Source: Thalassomonas sp. M1454
GTDB lineage: Bacteria > Pseudomonadota > Gammaproteobacteria > Enterobacterales > Alteromonadaceae
Direction: 5' to 3'
Length of the DNA stretch: 64,000 nt
Assembly: GCF_007097525.1 (NCBI RefSeq)
Contig: NZ_VKDD01000006.1
Coordinates: 258,070 to 322,069 of the forward strand
Both the position numbers and the translations under genes were made by a program. Within the stretch, counting starts at the first letter, position 1, and every line of letters starts with the position of its first letter. Below the pieces are notes generated by a model that had not been told where the DNA came from, ran no database searches, and saw nothing but the letters and a program-made list of their open reading frames with translations. Shown piece after piece: positions 16,278 to 26,341 of this stretch.

Positions 16278-19190
16278 ATGTCGTTTTTTCTTGGCCAACG
16301 TTGGATTAGTGATAGTGAGTCAGATCAAGGATTAGGAACTGTTGTTGCGGTTGAAGGACGGTTTGTTACTATATTATTTACTGCCACCGGTGAATCACGC
16401 CAATACGCGATGCAAGAAGCGCCATTAACTCGAGTTATCTTTAATGTCGGGGACACAGTTCCTTCACACGAAGGCTTTAGTGTATTAATTAGCGAAGTTA
16501 AAGAAAGCAATAATTTATATACCTATATCGGTACACGAACAGATACAGCTGAGCCAATCGCATTAAAAGAAATGCTACTCGATCACTTCATTAAATTTAA
16601 TAAGCCACATGACCGCTTATTAAATGGCCAATTTGATCGTCTCGATTGGTACCAACTACGTAAAAACTCTTTAAGCCAACAATTTAACCAACAGCAATCA
16701 GAACTAACCGGTTTAACGGGTGGGCGTGTAAGCTTAATCCCTCACCAATTATATATTGCTGAAGAAGTTGGTAAGCGTTTTGCGCCTCGTGTATTACTTG
16801 CCGATGAAGTTGGTTTAGGTAAAACCATTGAAGCAGGTTTAATTATTCATCAACAACTTGTTTCTGGCAGAGCTCAACGAGTATTAATTGCCGTTCCAGA
16901 ATCTTTAATGCACCAATGGTTAGTTGAAATGCTACGCCGATTTAACCTTAAATTTAGTATTTTTGATGAAGAGCGTTGCCAGCAATTTGGCGAAGACGAA
17001 AACCCATTTAGCAGTGAACAACTGGTTTTAGTTAACTTAGACTTTTTAGCGAATAGCCCAGAGCAATTTGAAAATATTGCTAGCGAAGATTGGGACTTAA
17101 TGGTGGTAGATGAAGCCCATCATTTAGCTTGGTCGCAAGACAATCCAAGTATTGAATATCAATGTATTGAAATTTTAGCTGAGCATATCCCTGGCGTGTT
17201 ATTACTAACCGCTACGCCAGATCAATTAGGTCATGAAAGCCACTTTGCTCGCCTGCGCTTACTAGACCCTAATCGTTTTTATAATTACCAAGAGTTCATT
17301 AAAGAAGAAGAGCAATATGGCGACGTTGCCGATGCTGCAAATTCTATATTATCTGGCGATAACCTTAATGATGAACAACAAAATGCACTTACAAATTTAC
17401 TTAGTGAGTCTGATATCTCGGCAAGTATTAGTTGCTTAAATAGCTACACCATTAGCGATGAAGATAAAGAGCAAACACGTAAAGAGTTATTGTCACAATT
17501 ATTAGACCGTCATGGCACGGGTCGCATTTTATTTAGAAACTCACGTAACACCATAAAAGGTTTTCCAGAGCGTAAGTTATTAGCTACCGAATTGGAGCTG
17601 CCAGAGCAATACGAAGAAGAAATTCAAAAGTATATTGTTAGTGATGACGATGAAGTTTTATTAACCAGTGCCAAAAGTAAGTTAATTTTTACGCCTGAAT
17701 GTTTATATCACTTAGACCATCAACAACAGCAGTGGGTTGACTTTGATCCACGCGTAGAGTTCCTTATCGATTTATTAAATGAAAACCGTCAGGAAAAAGT
17801 ATTAGTTATTTGTGCCCAGGCACAGACGGCAAAAGATTTAGAAGAGGCGCTTAGAGTAAAAGAAGGTATTCGCGCTGCAGTATTCCATGAAGGCATGTCA
17901 ATTTTTGAACGTGACAAAGCCGCAGCATACTTTGCTCAAGAAGAAGAAAGTGCACAAGTATTACTTTGTTCTGAAATTGGCTCGGAAGGTCGTAACTTCC
18001 AATTCGCTCATCATTTAGTATTATTCGATTTACCACGTAATCCTGATTTATTAGAACAACGCATTGGTCGTTTAGATCGCATAGGTCAAACCGAAACGAT
18101 TAAATTACATGTTCCTTACTTTGCTAACTCACCACAGTCTTTATTACTAAATTGGTATAAAGAAGGTATGAATGCATTTGAACAAACCTGTGTTACTGCT
18201 CGTGCTATTTATGAAGAATTTGGCACAGCTATAATGCAAACAGCACTGCAAGGTTTATGGCATCAACAAGCTATTAGCAATATCATCAGTGCAAGCCATG
18301 ATTTACACGTTAAGTTGAAAACTGAGCTTGAACATGGTCGCGATAAATTACTCGAAATCCATTCATCAGGCCAAGGCAAAGCAGAGGCGATTGTCGCCGA
18401 CATAGAAGAGTTAGATAATAAACCAGATCTTGCACAGTACATGTTTTCGGTATTTGATGTCTTTGGTTTAGAGCAAGACGACAAAGCAGATAACTCGATT
18501 GCCCTGCACCCAAGCGAGCATATGCTTAGCGCTAATTTCCCTAACTTACCAGAAGACGGTGCTACCGTAACCTTCGACCGTAATACCGCGTTAACCAACG
18601 AAAATTATCAGTTACTTACTTGGGATCACCCTATGGTAAGAGGCTCTATGGACTTAATTTTAAGTGATGAGATCGGTAATTCAAGCATTGGCATTTTGAA
18701 AAACCCTGCTCTACCTGTAGGAACATTCTTCATCGAATGTATATTTACTTTTGAAGCGATGGCACCTTCAGAGTTGCAGCTTGGCCGTTATTTACCAACA
18801 ACACCTATTCGCGTGCTGTTAGATAAAAATGGAAATAACTTATCAGCTAAAGTTGGCGAATCGGTCCTTGATAATCAACTGTCTCCGGTGAAAAAGCAAA
18901 CAGGTATGCAACTAATTAAAGCACTTAAAGGTATGATCCCAGCTTTAGTTGAAAAAGCAGAAGGTTTTGCCACACAAGATGTATCTCAACTGCAGCAACA
19001 AGCTTTAACCTCAATGACAACAGCTCTTAATGAGGAGCATGCTCGCTTAAGTGCGTTGGCAGCAATTAACCCTAATGTGCGTCAATCTGAATTAGACTTT
19101 ATTATGCACCAACAACAAGAGTTAACGCACTTTATTAATAATGCGCAAACTAAATTTGAAGCAATTCGCTTAATCGTTGTTAGCAATTAA
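16278..19190 (+). CDS. rapA: RNA polymerase-associated ATPase RapA (HepA)
   Basis: Swi2/Snf2-type ATPase that binds RNA polymerase and recycles it after termination. From the chosen start the protein has 970 residues (E. coli 968) and begins MSFFLGQRWISDSES, matching the known N-terminus. GGAG lies eight bases before this ATG, whereas the ATG at 16209 would add 23 unrelated residues. Visible motifs are Walker A DEVGLGKT at 176-183, DEAH at 278-281 and a helicase C domain with LFDLPRNPDLLEQRIGRLDRIGQ. The gene overlaps rluA by one base, as part of a conserved rapA-rluA pair. Confidence 0.97.
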   Translation: MSFFLGQRWISDSESDQGLGTVVAVEGRFVTILFTATGESRQYAMQEAPLTRVIFNVGDTVPSHEGFSVLISEVKESNNLYTYIGTRTDTAEPIALKEMLLDHFIKFNKPHDRLLNGQFDRLDWYQLRKNSLSQQFNQQQSELTGLTGGRVSLIPHQLYIAEEVGKRFAPRVLLADEVGLGKTIEAGLIIHQQLVSGRAQRVLIAVPESLMHQWLVEMLRRFNLKFSIFDEERCQQFGEDENPFSSEQLVLVNLDFLANSPEQFENIASEDWDLMVVDEAHHLAWSQDNPSIEYQCIEILAEHIPGVLLLTATPDQLGHESHFARLRLLDPNRFYNYQEFIKEEEQYGDVADAANSILSGDNLNDEQQNALTNLLSESDISASISCLNSYTISDEDKEQTRKELLSQLLDRHGTGRILFRNSRNTIKGFPERKLLATELELPEQYEEEIQKYIVSDDDEVLLTSAKSKLIFTPECLYHLDHQQQQWVDFDPRVEFLIDLLNENRQEKVLVICAQAQTAKDLEEALRVKEGIRAAVFHEGMSIFERDKAAAYFAQEEESAQVLLCSEIGSEGRNFQFAHHLVLFDLPRNPDLLEQRIGRLDRIGQTETIKLHVPYFANSPQSLLLNWYKEGMNAFEQTCVTARAIYEEFGTAIMQTALQGLWHQQAISNIISASHDLHVKLKTELEHGRDKLLEIHSSGQGKAEAIVADIEELDNKPDLAQYMFSVFDVFGLEQDDKADNSIALHPSEHMLSANFPNLPEDGATVTFDRNTALTNENYQLLTWDHPMVRGSMDLILSDEIGNSSIGILKNPALPVGTFFIECIFTFEAMAPSELQLGRYLPTTPIRVLLDKNGNNLSAKVGESVLDNQLSPVKKQTGMQLIKALKGMIPALVEKAEGFATQDVSQLQQQALTSMTTALNEEHARLSALAAINPNVRQSELDFIMHQQQELTHFINNAQTKFEAIRLIVVSN

Positions 19191-19858
19191 TGGCCGCTAA
19201 TCCGGATTTTGTTTATGCCCCACCAATGTCACCTTATCTAGATATTATTTATTTAGATAATGACATTGTGGTGCTTAATAAACCAAGCGGACTATTAACG
19301 GTAACTGGACGCCTACCAGAGCATCAAGACTGTTTGCAAACTAGAGTAAATAGAGTCTTGCCTACTGCAACAATTGTGCACCGCTTAGATATGGCAACCT
19401 CTGGTGTTTTAATTATGGCGTTAAACAAACCAAGCCATGTTGCCATTAGTCGCCAGTTACAATTACGACAAACAGAAAAATATTATATCGCCCGAGTTTT
19501 TGGGCAAGTAGCAGAGCCACAAGGTGAAATTAATTTTCCACTGATTAGCGACTGGCCAAACAGACCAAAACAAATGGTATGCTTTGATACCGGTAAACAA
19601 GCAATTACCAACTACAAAGTATTATCTGGTGATCAGCAATCAACCTTAGTAGAGCTAAAACCAATTACTGGCCGTTCACACCAACTAAGGGTTCATATGC
19701 TAGAGCTTGGACATCCTATTTTAGGCGATCGATTATATGCTCATCAACAAGCACTAAAGATGAGTTCTCGGCTAACATTACACGCCAAGTTTCATAGTAT
19801 TTTTCATCCAACTACAGGTGAAAAAATTGACTTTGAAGTGGCCTGCCCATTTACCTAA
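19190..19858 (+). CDS. rluA: Dual-specificity rRNA/tRNA pseudouridine synthase RluA
   Basis: RluA makes pseudouridine at position 746 of 23S rRNA and position 32 of certain tRNAs. The 222 residues align well from memory with the E. coli enzyme: VLNKPSGLLTV, the catalytic block HRLDMATSG with D67, SDWPNRPKQMVCF and the C-terminal ITGRSHQLRVHMLELGHPILGDRLYA. It lacks an S4 domain, as RluA does. The ATG overlaps the rapA stop (TAATG), so translation is probably coupled. Confidence 0.96.
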   Translation: MAANPDFVYAPPMSPYLDIIYLDNDIVVLNKPSGLLTVTGRLPEHQDCLQTRVNRVLPTATIVHRLDMATSGVLIMALNKPSHVAISRQLQLRQTEKYYIARVFGQVAEPQGEINFPLISDWPNRPKQMVCFDTGKQAITNYKVLSGDQQSTLVELKPITGRSHQLRVHMLELGHPILGDRLYAHQQALKMSSRLTLHAKFHSIFHPTTGEKIDFEVACPFT

Positions 19859-19900
19859 AACTTTAATACCATCCATGGTGTTTCAATAATCTATTAGCGA

Positions 19901-20692
19901 CTATTTTTGACTAGTAATTAGCTCATACGCAGCCTGAATATCTTGCGCTTTTTGTTTAGCATCTTCCATTAACTCAGGAGGCAAACCTTTGGCAACTAGC
20001 TTATCAGGATGGTGTTGTGACATAAGTTTGCGATACGCTTTTTTAATCTCTTTTGCATCAGCATTAGGCGAAACCCCAAGCACTTTATAGGCATTTTCCA
20101 AATGCTGTTTTGCTTGTTGTGGCGAGTAAGAATTGCCCTGCTGATGAAATTGCTCGCCAGCAACAATTCGATCAAGCAACATGTCTAGTTCACGGCTTGA
20201 AATTCCCATACTGCGCGCGATTTTATGAAGGATTTCTCGTTCTTTAGGGTGTAAATCCCCATCAGCAAAAGCGGCTTGAATTTGAATTTCAATAAACATT
20301 TGAATCAAATCATGACGACCAAAACAAGATCGCTTTAACTCTTGCAATTGTTTAGCCAATGAAAACTCAGCACTTTTACCTTGGCTAAATGCATTTTGCG
20401 CCAAGGTTACCATTTCTTGGTTTAAACCCCATTTGCGCATGGCTTGTTTGGCAAACGCTATTTCATCTTCACTCACACGACCACTGGCTTTGGCAATATG
20501 GCCCATAATTGAAAAGGTTGCGCGAAAATATGATTGCTGCCTTTGCTGGGCATTTTCTTGATTAAAGGCTTGAAAATCAATACCTAAACCGACATCGAAC
20601 TTATGTCCAAGCCAACAACCAAATAAAGCCCCTATCGGTCCGCCAGCCATAAAGCCAAGCAAGAAGCCTAAAATTTTACCCCAAATTCGCAT
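19901..20692 (-). CDS. djlA: Membrane-anchored DnaJ-like co-chaperone DjlA
   Basis: DjlA stimulates DnaK at the inner-membrane surface. The 263-residue protein has an N-terminal membrane segment with the glycine-rich pattern of DjlA (about 7-29, GFLLGFMAGGPIGALFGCWLG), a central TerB-like helical domain (about 50-180), and a C-terminal J domain (about 195-260) with the invariant HPD in MSQHHPDKL. It begins 2 bp after murU and is the last gene of amgK-murU-djlA. The djlA neighbourhood with rapA and rluA is also seen in enterobacteria. Confidence 0.95.
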   Translation of the reverse strand: MRIWGKILGFLLGFMAGGPIGALFGCWLGHKFDVGLGIDFQAFNQENAQQRQQSYFRATFSIMGHIAKASGRVSEDEIAFAKQAMRKWGLNQEMVTLAQNAFSQGKSAEFSLAKQLQELKRSCFGRHDLIQMFIEIQIQAAFADGDLHPKEREILHKIARSMGISSRELDMLLDRIVAGEQFHQQGNSYSPQQAKQHLENAYKVLGVSPNADAKEIKKAYRKLMSQHHPDKLVAKGLPPELMEDAKQKAQDIQAAYELITSQK

Positions 20693-20693
20693 G

Positions 20694-21377
20694 TTATGTT
20701 TCCGTCAACTGTTTGTTTATTTGCTCCAAGCGCTGTGGAGTACCAATATCACTCCACACCCCAGAATAACGCGTACCTGAGATAGAACCTTGTTCCATTG
20801 CTTTAATTAAGATGGGAGCGAGTGGCGCTTTTTCAATAGCCAAGCCTGCAAATAATTTAGGATGATATACCCCCAAACCAGAGTATGTAAACTTTTCATT
20901 TGCTTGCGCTAATTTACTATCAAAAGTAAGTGTTTTGCCATTAAAGCCAAAATCACCGGCTAAATTATGCTCTGGATTTTTAACTAAGATTAAGTGCGCT
21001 AACTCAAACGATTGCAGCTTGGGCAACTGAGCAAAGTTAAAATCACAATATATATCGCCATTAACCAAAACAAATGGTTCGTCGCCAAGTAAAGGCAAAG
21101 CTTTAACAATACCGCCAGCAGTTTCTAGTGCACCATCGCCCTCAGCTGAGTAAACGATATTTACACCAAACTTTTTGCCATCACCAAAATATTGTTCAAT
21201 TTGTTCACCAAGCCACGCATGGTTAATAACAATATCAGTGATACCTGCTTGTTTTAAGTTACGTAGATGATGTTCAATCAAGGGCACACCGGCAACTTTT
21301 AATAAGGGCTTAGGACAAGTATCGGTAAGAGGTTTCATCCGCTCGCCGCGACCTGCAGCTAATATCATTGCTTTCAC
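20694..21377 (-). CDS. murU: N-acetylmuramate alpha-1-phosphate uridylyltransferase MurU
   Basis: Sugar-phosphate nucleotidyltransferase, 227 residues, with the N-terminal loop LAAGRGERMKPLT (6-18), PKPLLKVAGVPLIEHHL and the metal-site sequence VNGDIYCD. With AmgK upstream it would convert recycled MurNAc to UDP-MurNAc by the fosfomycin-insensitive route known from Pseudomonas. The assignment to MurU rather than another sugar nucleotidyltransferase rests on the four-base overlap with amgK. Confidence 0.9.
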   Translation of the reverse strand: MKAMILAAGRGERMKPLTDTCPKPLLKVAGVPLIEHHLRNLKQAGITDIVINHAWLGEQIEQYFGDGKKFGVNIVYSAEGDGALETAGGIVKALPLLGDEPFVLVNGDIYCDFNFAQLPKLQSFELAHLILVKNPEHNLAGDFGFNGKTLTFDSKLAQANEKFTYSGLGVYHPKLFAGLAIEKAPLAPILIKAMEQGSISGTRYSGVWSDIGTPQRLEQINKQLTET

Positions 21378-22384
21378 TTGTTGTCCTCAACTAACTTGGC
21401 ATTTAATGCGGGTAACACCTGCTTAGACACTAATTCAGATATAAACTTCAGTTCAGGATATTTATCTGCGATATCCACCAAGTAACTTAACGTTAATGGA
21501 ATATCGGCTAAATACCCTGGTTTATTGTCCCTGAGATACAAACGAGCAAAAATTCCTGAGGCTTTAATATGGCGCTGGATCCCCATCAAGTCTACCCAGC
21601 GCTTAAAAACATCTAGGTTCACGTTAAAGCCATTAGAAGTTTGCTGTAAGCTTTGCCAAAACTCAGCGATCAATTGTGCAACAAGTTTGTCATCCCAACG
21701 AACATAACAATCTCTTAGCAATGAGACTAAATCGTAAGTAATAGGTCCTATAACAGCGTCTTGAAAGTCAATAACACCTAATTCATTGTTAGCTAAAAGC
21801 ATTAAGTTTCTTGAATGAAAATCTCTATGCACAGTAACCTGAGGCTGCTCTAAAGCGCTCGTAATGATCACATCAAAACATTGTTGTAATTGTTGTTGCT
21901 GCAGCTCACTTAATTCTATATTTAAATACTCACCTAAAAGCCATTGGATAAATATCTCCATTTCCATTTGCAAAAAAGCAGCATCGTAAATAGGAAGAGA
22001 CCAGGCTTTAGTCGCTTTTACATTGGATATTTTTGGTAACAAGGCCAATGCTTTGCGATAGAGCTCAAACATTGAATCTTGTGTTAACTTATCCGCTAAT
22101 AAACAATCACCAAAATCAGTTAAACACATAAAACCGTGTTCTACTTGATATGCAATAATCTCTGGGATTACTAACCCTTGCTCACTAAATGCTTTTGCCA
22201 ATTCAACAAAAGCTAAGTTATTTAATTTTTCAGGGGGTGCATCAACCACTATGTAACTTTGCTCAGGTAACTGAAGACGATAGTAACAACGAAAACCAGC
22301 ATCCCCACTTAGCGGTGTTAAGTTAATTTTGTGTTGTGGAAATTGATGTTGCAACCAATAACTGAGTTGGGTGTTTCGATTCAT
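21374..22384 (-). CDS. amgK: Cell-wall amino-sugar kinase AmgK (MurNAc/GlcNAc anomeric kinase)
   Basis: Aminoglycoside-phosphotransferase-fold kinase of 336 residues. The catalytic loop is HRDFHSRN at 186-193 and the metal-binding motif is VIDFQDA at 204-210. AmgK phosphorylates MurNAc (and GlcNAc) at C1, feeding MurU. The stop overlaps the murU ATG by four bases. It is divergent from lptD across a 318-bp region, placing cell-wall recycling opposite outer-membrane biogenesis. Confidence 0.9.
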   Translation of the reverse strand: MNRNTQLSYWLQHQFPQHKINLTPLSGDAGFRCYYRLQLPEQSYIVVDAPPEKLNNLAFVELAKAFSEQGLVIPEIIAYQVEHGFMCLTDFGDCLLADKLTQDSMFELYRKALALLPKISNVKATKAWSLPIYDAAFLQMEMEIFIQWLLGEYLNIELSELQQQQLQQCFDVIITSALEQPQVTVHRDFHSRNLMLLANNELGVIDFQDAVIGPITYDLVSLLRDCYVRWDDKLVAQLIAEFWQSLQQTSNGFNVNLDVFKRWVDLMGIQRHIKASGIFARLYLRDNKPGYLADIPLTLSYLVDIADKYPELKFISELVSKQVLPALNAKLVEDNK

Positions 22385-22702
22385 CGCTGGTAGGAATTCT
22401 TAGATTCAATAAATATTGTGCTCCAATATAACTAAATCTAGTTACAATGAAAAATACAAAGTGTAACTCTAATCAAATAAAGTGAAATAACTGAGTTTAG
22501 ATTGGGATCCAAAGCCGTTACCTAATTGCACTAGCATTCTTAATACATGATGATAATATTAATAAAATTGGTGTAGGTATAAATATTTTTCTGATACTTA
22601 ATCATAAAGTTTGTTAAACTTAACTAATAATAATTAATATATAATTAGCAAAGCTTTTAGATAGGCTTTGCTAATGCGCAGCATTAATAAATCGGAATAT
22701 GC
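22385..22702. other. 318-bp divergent amgK/lptD intergenic region
   Basis: Very A+T-rich and non-coding, it should hold promoters for both the amgK and lptD operons. The only clear structure is the pair of overlapping inverted repeats just before lptD. I looked for an extracytoplasmic sigma-E type promoter, which drives lptD in E. coli, and did not find a convincing one. Confidence 0.45.
22644..22686 (+). promoter_or_regulatory. Two overlapping hairpins in the lptD leader
   Basis: First stem: ATTAGCAAAGC (22644-22654) with GCTTTGCTAAT (22665-22675), 11 perfect bp and a 10-base loop. Second stem: TAATGC (22672-22677) with GCATTA (22681-22686). They share bases 22672-22675, so only one can form fully at a time. 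The lptD ATG follows 17 bases later. No T run follows, so a simple terminator is unlikely. Confidence 0.45.
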
Positions 22703-25018
22703 ATGCAACTTTCCCGAACATTACTTTTTATCAGTTGTTATGGCGTTTACAACTTAGCAAATGCTACTGAAGAGCTTCCTCTGCAGAATATCACCGACCC
22801 TGAAGCTCAACCATTTTTTGTCGAATGCCAAGTTACCCCGCCAACTTTTATAACCATGGATTTACCTGAGCAATACAGTGAAGGCGATATTGTCATTCAA
22901 TCAAGTAAATCAGAAATGGTGAAAAACTCTACCATGCGCTTATCTGGTGGAGTAAAGCTTGCCTCAGGTGAACAAAGAATAGAAGCTCAAGAAGTCACCA
23001 TAGACAAAGCCAACAATGAAATATATACCACAGGTGCAACTCGTTTCCAAAATAAGGAAATAACCATAGATTCAGCCAAGCTCTACGCTAATACCAAGAG
23101 CAAAGAGATGACTATGGATGACACTCAATATCGAATGAATACCATGTCAGGTAAAGGTGGGGCACAACAATTAAAAATGACAGAAGATAATGTCATTCTT
23201 ACTCATTCAACTTTTACTACGTGTATTGATGAAGTGCCTGACTGGCAAATTTCAGCAAGTGAAATAAATTTATCCGCCGAAGATAATGAAGGCGAGACTT
23301 GGAACACCGTTTTTAGGGTAAAAGATATACCGGTATTTTATCTGCCCTACTTTAACTTTCCATTAACGGACGAACGTAAAACTGGCCTACTTTACCCTGA
23401 AATATCGTCTTCAAGTAATTCAGGTGCCAAAATAGGTATTCCGTTTTATTGGAATATTGCACCAAATATGGATGCTACATTCACTCCATATCATATGTCT
23501 GAGCGAGGCGATCAACTCAATAGTGAATTTAGATATTTAACCGGAGAACAATTCGGTCAGATAAACTTTGAATATCTAGATAAAGATGAAAAGCTAATTA
23601 ACAATGAAGACTCTAGATATTTAGCTCGTTATCAGCATATAGGTAGCTTTGCTGATAATTATCGCGTTTATGTTGATTACAGTGACATGAGTGATGATAA
23701 CTACTTAGTTGATATTGGCAGTGATCAATTTAGCAGCTCTGATGCTTACTTATGGCGTATTGGTGAATTATCTTACTTTGGTAAAAATTGGCACAGCACA
23801 GTTAAAGTCCAGGACTTTAAGGTACTTGGGGATAGCAACGAAAGTTATGAAACATTACCTCAAATTGAGTTCACTTCATACCAGCCATTAGGTTTTTACA
23901 ATAGTAAATTTAATTTTTACGGCGAATATAGCCGCTTTGAAATAGATGATGACAACTTACCAAGCGCAGATCGCTTTCATTTTGAATCAGGGATTTCTTT
24001 ACCTTATGCACAGCCTGGTTGGTTTATAAATTCTGATGTCAGCGTTATGCACACGGTTTACCAACAAGATAATATTGATTTCATTAATAACTCGACCAAC
24101 TTAGTGTCGCTTGAAGAAGATACAACTCGAACCTTGCCTAAAGTTAGGATACATACAGGCTTAAATTTTGACCGCGACACTTCACTATTTGTAGATGATA
24201 TGGTGCAAACTTTTGAGCCACAAATACAATACCTTTACATTCCTTATAAAAATCAAGAAGACATATATATCTATGATAGCGCTAGCTTACAAGATGATTT
24301 TGATGGTTTATTTAGGGACCGACGTTTTAGTAGTGTTGATAGAATAGCTGAAGCAAACCAAGTATCAATTGGTGCAACCAGTCGTATATTAAATAAAGAA
24401 AATACTGAACTTTTTCGTGTTAGTTTAGGTCGTATTTTTTATCTCAACGATACCAATATTTCTTTTAACGATGAAGGTGAGCGTGAAGATTCTTCTTCTC
24501 TTGCTGGAGACCTATTTATACAATTGGCTAGACGTTGGCAACTACAAGGTGATATTCAATATGATACCTCGACTAAAGAAACAGAAAAAAGTCAGTTAAG
24601 TGTCGATTATCGAGCCAATAATAATAATTTATTTCAAGTAAGCCATCGATTTATTCGAGATGTTTCAGGCAGTGATATTGAACAAGTATCTGCCCTTAAC
24701 AGTTATGCGATTAATCGAAATTGGCAGCTAGTTGGTCGAATAACTCAAGATTTGAAGGGCAAGCGGTCAATAGAAAGTTATGCTGGTGTGCAGTATGAAA
24801 GTTGTTGTTGGGCCGTTCGTGTTGCTTATCATCGCAGCATTAACACCAATTTAGATGAACAAGATTTTATCGAAGAAAATCGCGATGAATTTGATAGTGG
24901 AATTATGGTACAGTTTGTATTAAAAGGACTAGGTGGAAATCAAAGACCACTTGGTGTCAATGATATGTTAGAATCAGGCATATTCGGTTACAAACGCCCA
25001 TATTTCCTAAGTAATTAA
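22703..25018 (+). CDS. lptD: LPS-assembly outer-membrane protein LptD
   Basis: LptD, with LptE, inserts lipopolysaccharide into the outer leaflet. The 771-residue product (E. coli 784) has a signal peptide (1 to about 21, cleaved near ANA-TEE), an OstA-type periplasmic domain with the repeated beta pattern GGVKLASGEQRIEAQEVTID, and a large C-terminal barrel. The four cysteines of the essential disulfides are present at C42, C174 and the pair C701-C702 (YESCCWAV), closely matching the E. coli arrangement. It is first in the operon with surA and pdxA. Confidence 0.97.
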   Translation: MQLSRTLLFISCYGVYNLANATEELPLQNITDPEAQPFFVECQVTPPTFITMDLPEQYSEGDIVIQSSKSEMVKNSTMRLSGGVKLASGEQRIEAQEVTIDKANNEIYTTGATRFQNKEITIDSAKLYANTKSKEMTMDDTQYRMNTMSGKGGAQQLKMTEDNVILTHSTFTTCIDEVPDWQISASEINLSAEDNEGETWNTVFRVKDIPVFYLPYFNFPLTDERKTGLLYPEISSSSNSGAKIGIPFYWNIAPNMDATFTPYHMSERGDQLNSEFRYLTGEQFGQINFEYLDKDEKLINNEDSRYLARYQHIGSFADNYRVYVDYSDMSDDNYLVDIGSDQFSSSDAYLWRIGELSYFGKNWHSTVKVQDFKVLGDSNESYETLPQIEFTSYQPLGFYNSKFNFYGEYSRFEIDDDNLPSADRFHFESGISLPYAQPGWFINSDVSVMHTVYQQDNIDFINNSTNLVSLEEDTTRTLPKVRIHTGLNFDRDTSLFVDDMVQTFEPQIQYLYIPYKNQEDIYIYDSASLQDDFDGLFRDRRFSSVDRIAEANQVSIGATSRILNKENTELFRVSLGRIFYLNDTNISFNDEGEREDSSSLAGDLFIQLARRWQLQGDIQYDTSTKETEKSQLSVDYRANNNNLFQVSHRFIRDVSGSDIEQVSALNSYAINRNWQLVGRITQDLKGKRSIESYAGVQYESCCWAVRVAYHRSINTNLDEQDFIEENRDEFDSGIMVQFVLKGLGGNQRPLGVNDMLESGIFGYKRPYFLSN

Positions 25019-25037
25019 CCTAAGAAAATTAAATTTA

Positions 25038-26339
25038 ATGAAAACAATAATTAGACTTGCCTTGATCATTTCAGGCTTAACCTGCGCGAGTGTTGCGACA
25101 CTTAGTCAAGCGAAAGAACAAAAATTAGATAACGTCGTAGCTATCGTTAATACAGGTGTTGTATTAGAGTCAGAAATTAATGAACTGATCAATAACGTAA
25201 AAAAACAAGCTTTAGCTGAAAATCAAAGCTTACCTTCTGATGCAGCTCTGCGCACCCAAGCACTTGATAAACTCATTAACGATACCTTAATGCTTGAGAT
25301 GGGTGAACGTATGGGGGTGCAAATCAGTGATGCGCAACTTGATCAAACGATTGCATCTATTGCTAAAGATAATGCCGGTTTAAGTATTGAACAATTTAGA
25401 CAAAAGTTGGTTAATGACGGAATTAATTTTGAAAGCTACCGTGAAGGTATCCGCAAAGAGATGATCACAGGCGAGGTTCGTCGCGCAAGTGTTCGTCGCC
25501 GTATTAATATCTCGCCACAAGAAATTGATAACTTAGTTAAATTAATGAATCAACAAACTAATGCTGATGTTGAGTATCATTTAGGTCACATCCTTATTGC
25601 TTTCCCAGAAGATGCAACTCAAGAAGATTTAAATGCAACGAAAGAGCGTGCAGATAAAGTAATGGATTTACTGAACAACGGTTCTGATTTCAAGAAAATT
25701 GCGATTGCTTCTTCTGGCGCAACTACCGCTCTAGAAGGTGGTGATATCGGTTGGCGTGGGATTAATGAGATGCCAACATTATTTGCAGATCTTGTTGATG
25801 GCAATAACAAAGGCGAAATATTCGGTCCAATAAGAACTGGCCTTGGCTATAACATTATTAAGATATTCGATATTCGTGGCAAAAAGACGGTTGAAATAAC
25901 CGAAGTAAAATCGCGCCATATATTAATTAAGCCGTCGATTATATTATCTGAAGAAAAAGCAGAGCAGACACTTAAAGATTTTCTTGCTCAAATAAAAGCT
26001 GGCGAAGCTGATTTTGATACCTTAGCTCGTGAACATTCCGAAGGTCCTACAGCGAGCAGAGGTGGTGACTTAGGTTGGGCTGATCCTAATAGCTACGATC
26101 CTGCATTTAAGAATGCCCTAAAAGATTTAGCTGTAGATGCATACCATGCACCATTTCGTTCATCTTTCGGCTGGCACTTAGTACAATTAACTGGTCGTAG
26201 AACACTAGATGCAACAAAAGAAAGTGATTCTAATCGCGCTTACCAATTAATTTACAATCGTAAATTTGGCATTGAGTCACAGCGTTGGATAAAAGAAACT
26301 CGCGATGAAGCCTACATTGAAATTTTAGATAACGAATAA
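25038..26339 (+). CDS. surA: Periplasmic chaperone and peptidyl-prolyl isomerase SurA
   Basis: SurA escorts unfolded barrel proteins, including LptD, to the BAM complex. The 433 residues show a signal peptide (1 to about 25, LSQA-KEQ), an N-terminal chaperone domain ([19 protein letters not shown]), then two parvulin domains at about 180-285 ([12 protein letters not shown]) and 292-395 ([10 protein letters not shown]), and a short C-terminal helix. It begins 19 bp after lptD. Length and order match the E. coli protein. Confidence 0.97.
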   Translation: MKTIIRLALIISGLTCASVATLSQAKEQKLDNVVAIVNTGVVLESEINELINNVKKQALAENQSLPSDAALRTQALDKLINDTLMLEMGERMGVQISDAQLDQTIASIAKDNAGLSIEQFRQKLVNDGINFESYREGIRKEMITGEVRRASVRRRINISPQEIDNLVKLMNQQTNADVEYHLGHILIAFPEDATQEDLNATKERADKVMDLLNNGSDFKKIAIASSGATTALEGGDIGWRGINEMPTLFADLVDGNNKGEIFGPIRTGLGYNIIKIFDIRGKKTVEITEVKSRHILIKPSIILSEEKAEQTLKDFLAQIKAGEADFDTLAREHSEGPTASRGGDLGWADPNSYDPAFKNALKDLAVDAYHAPFRSSFGWHLVQLTGRRTLDATKESDSNRAYQLIYNRKFGIESQRWIKETRDEAYIEILDNE

Positions 26340-26341
26340 TC

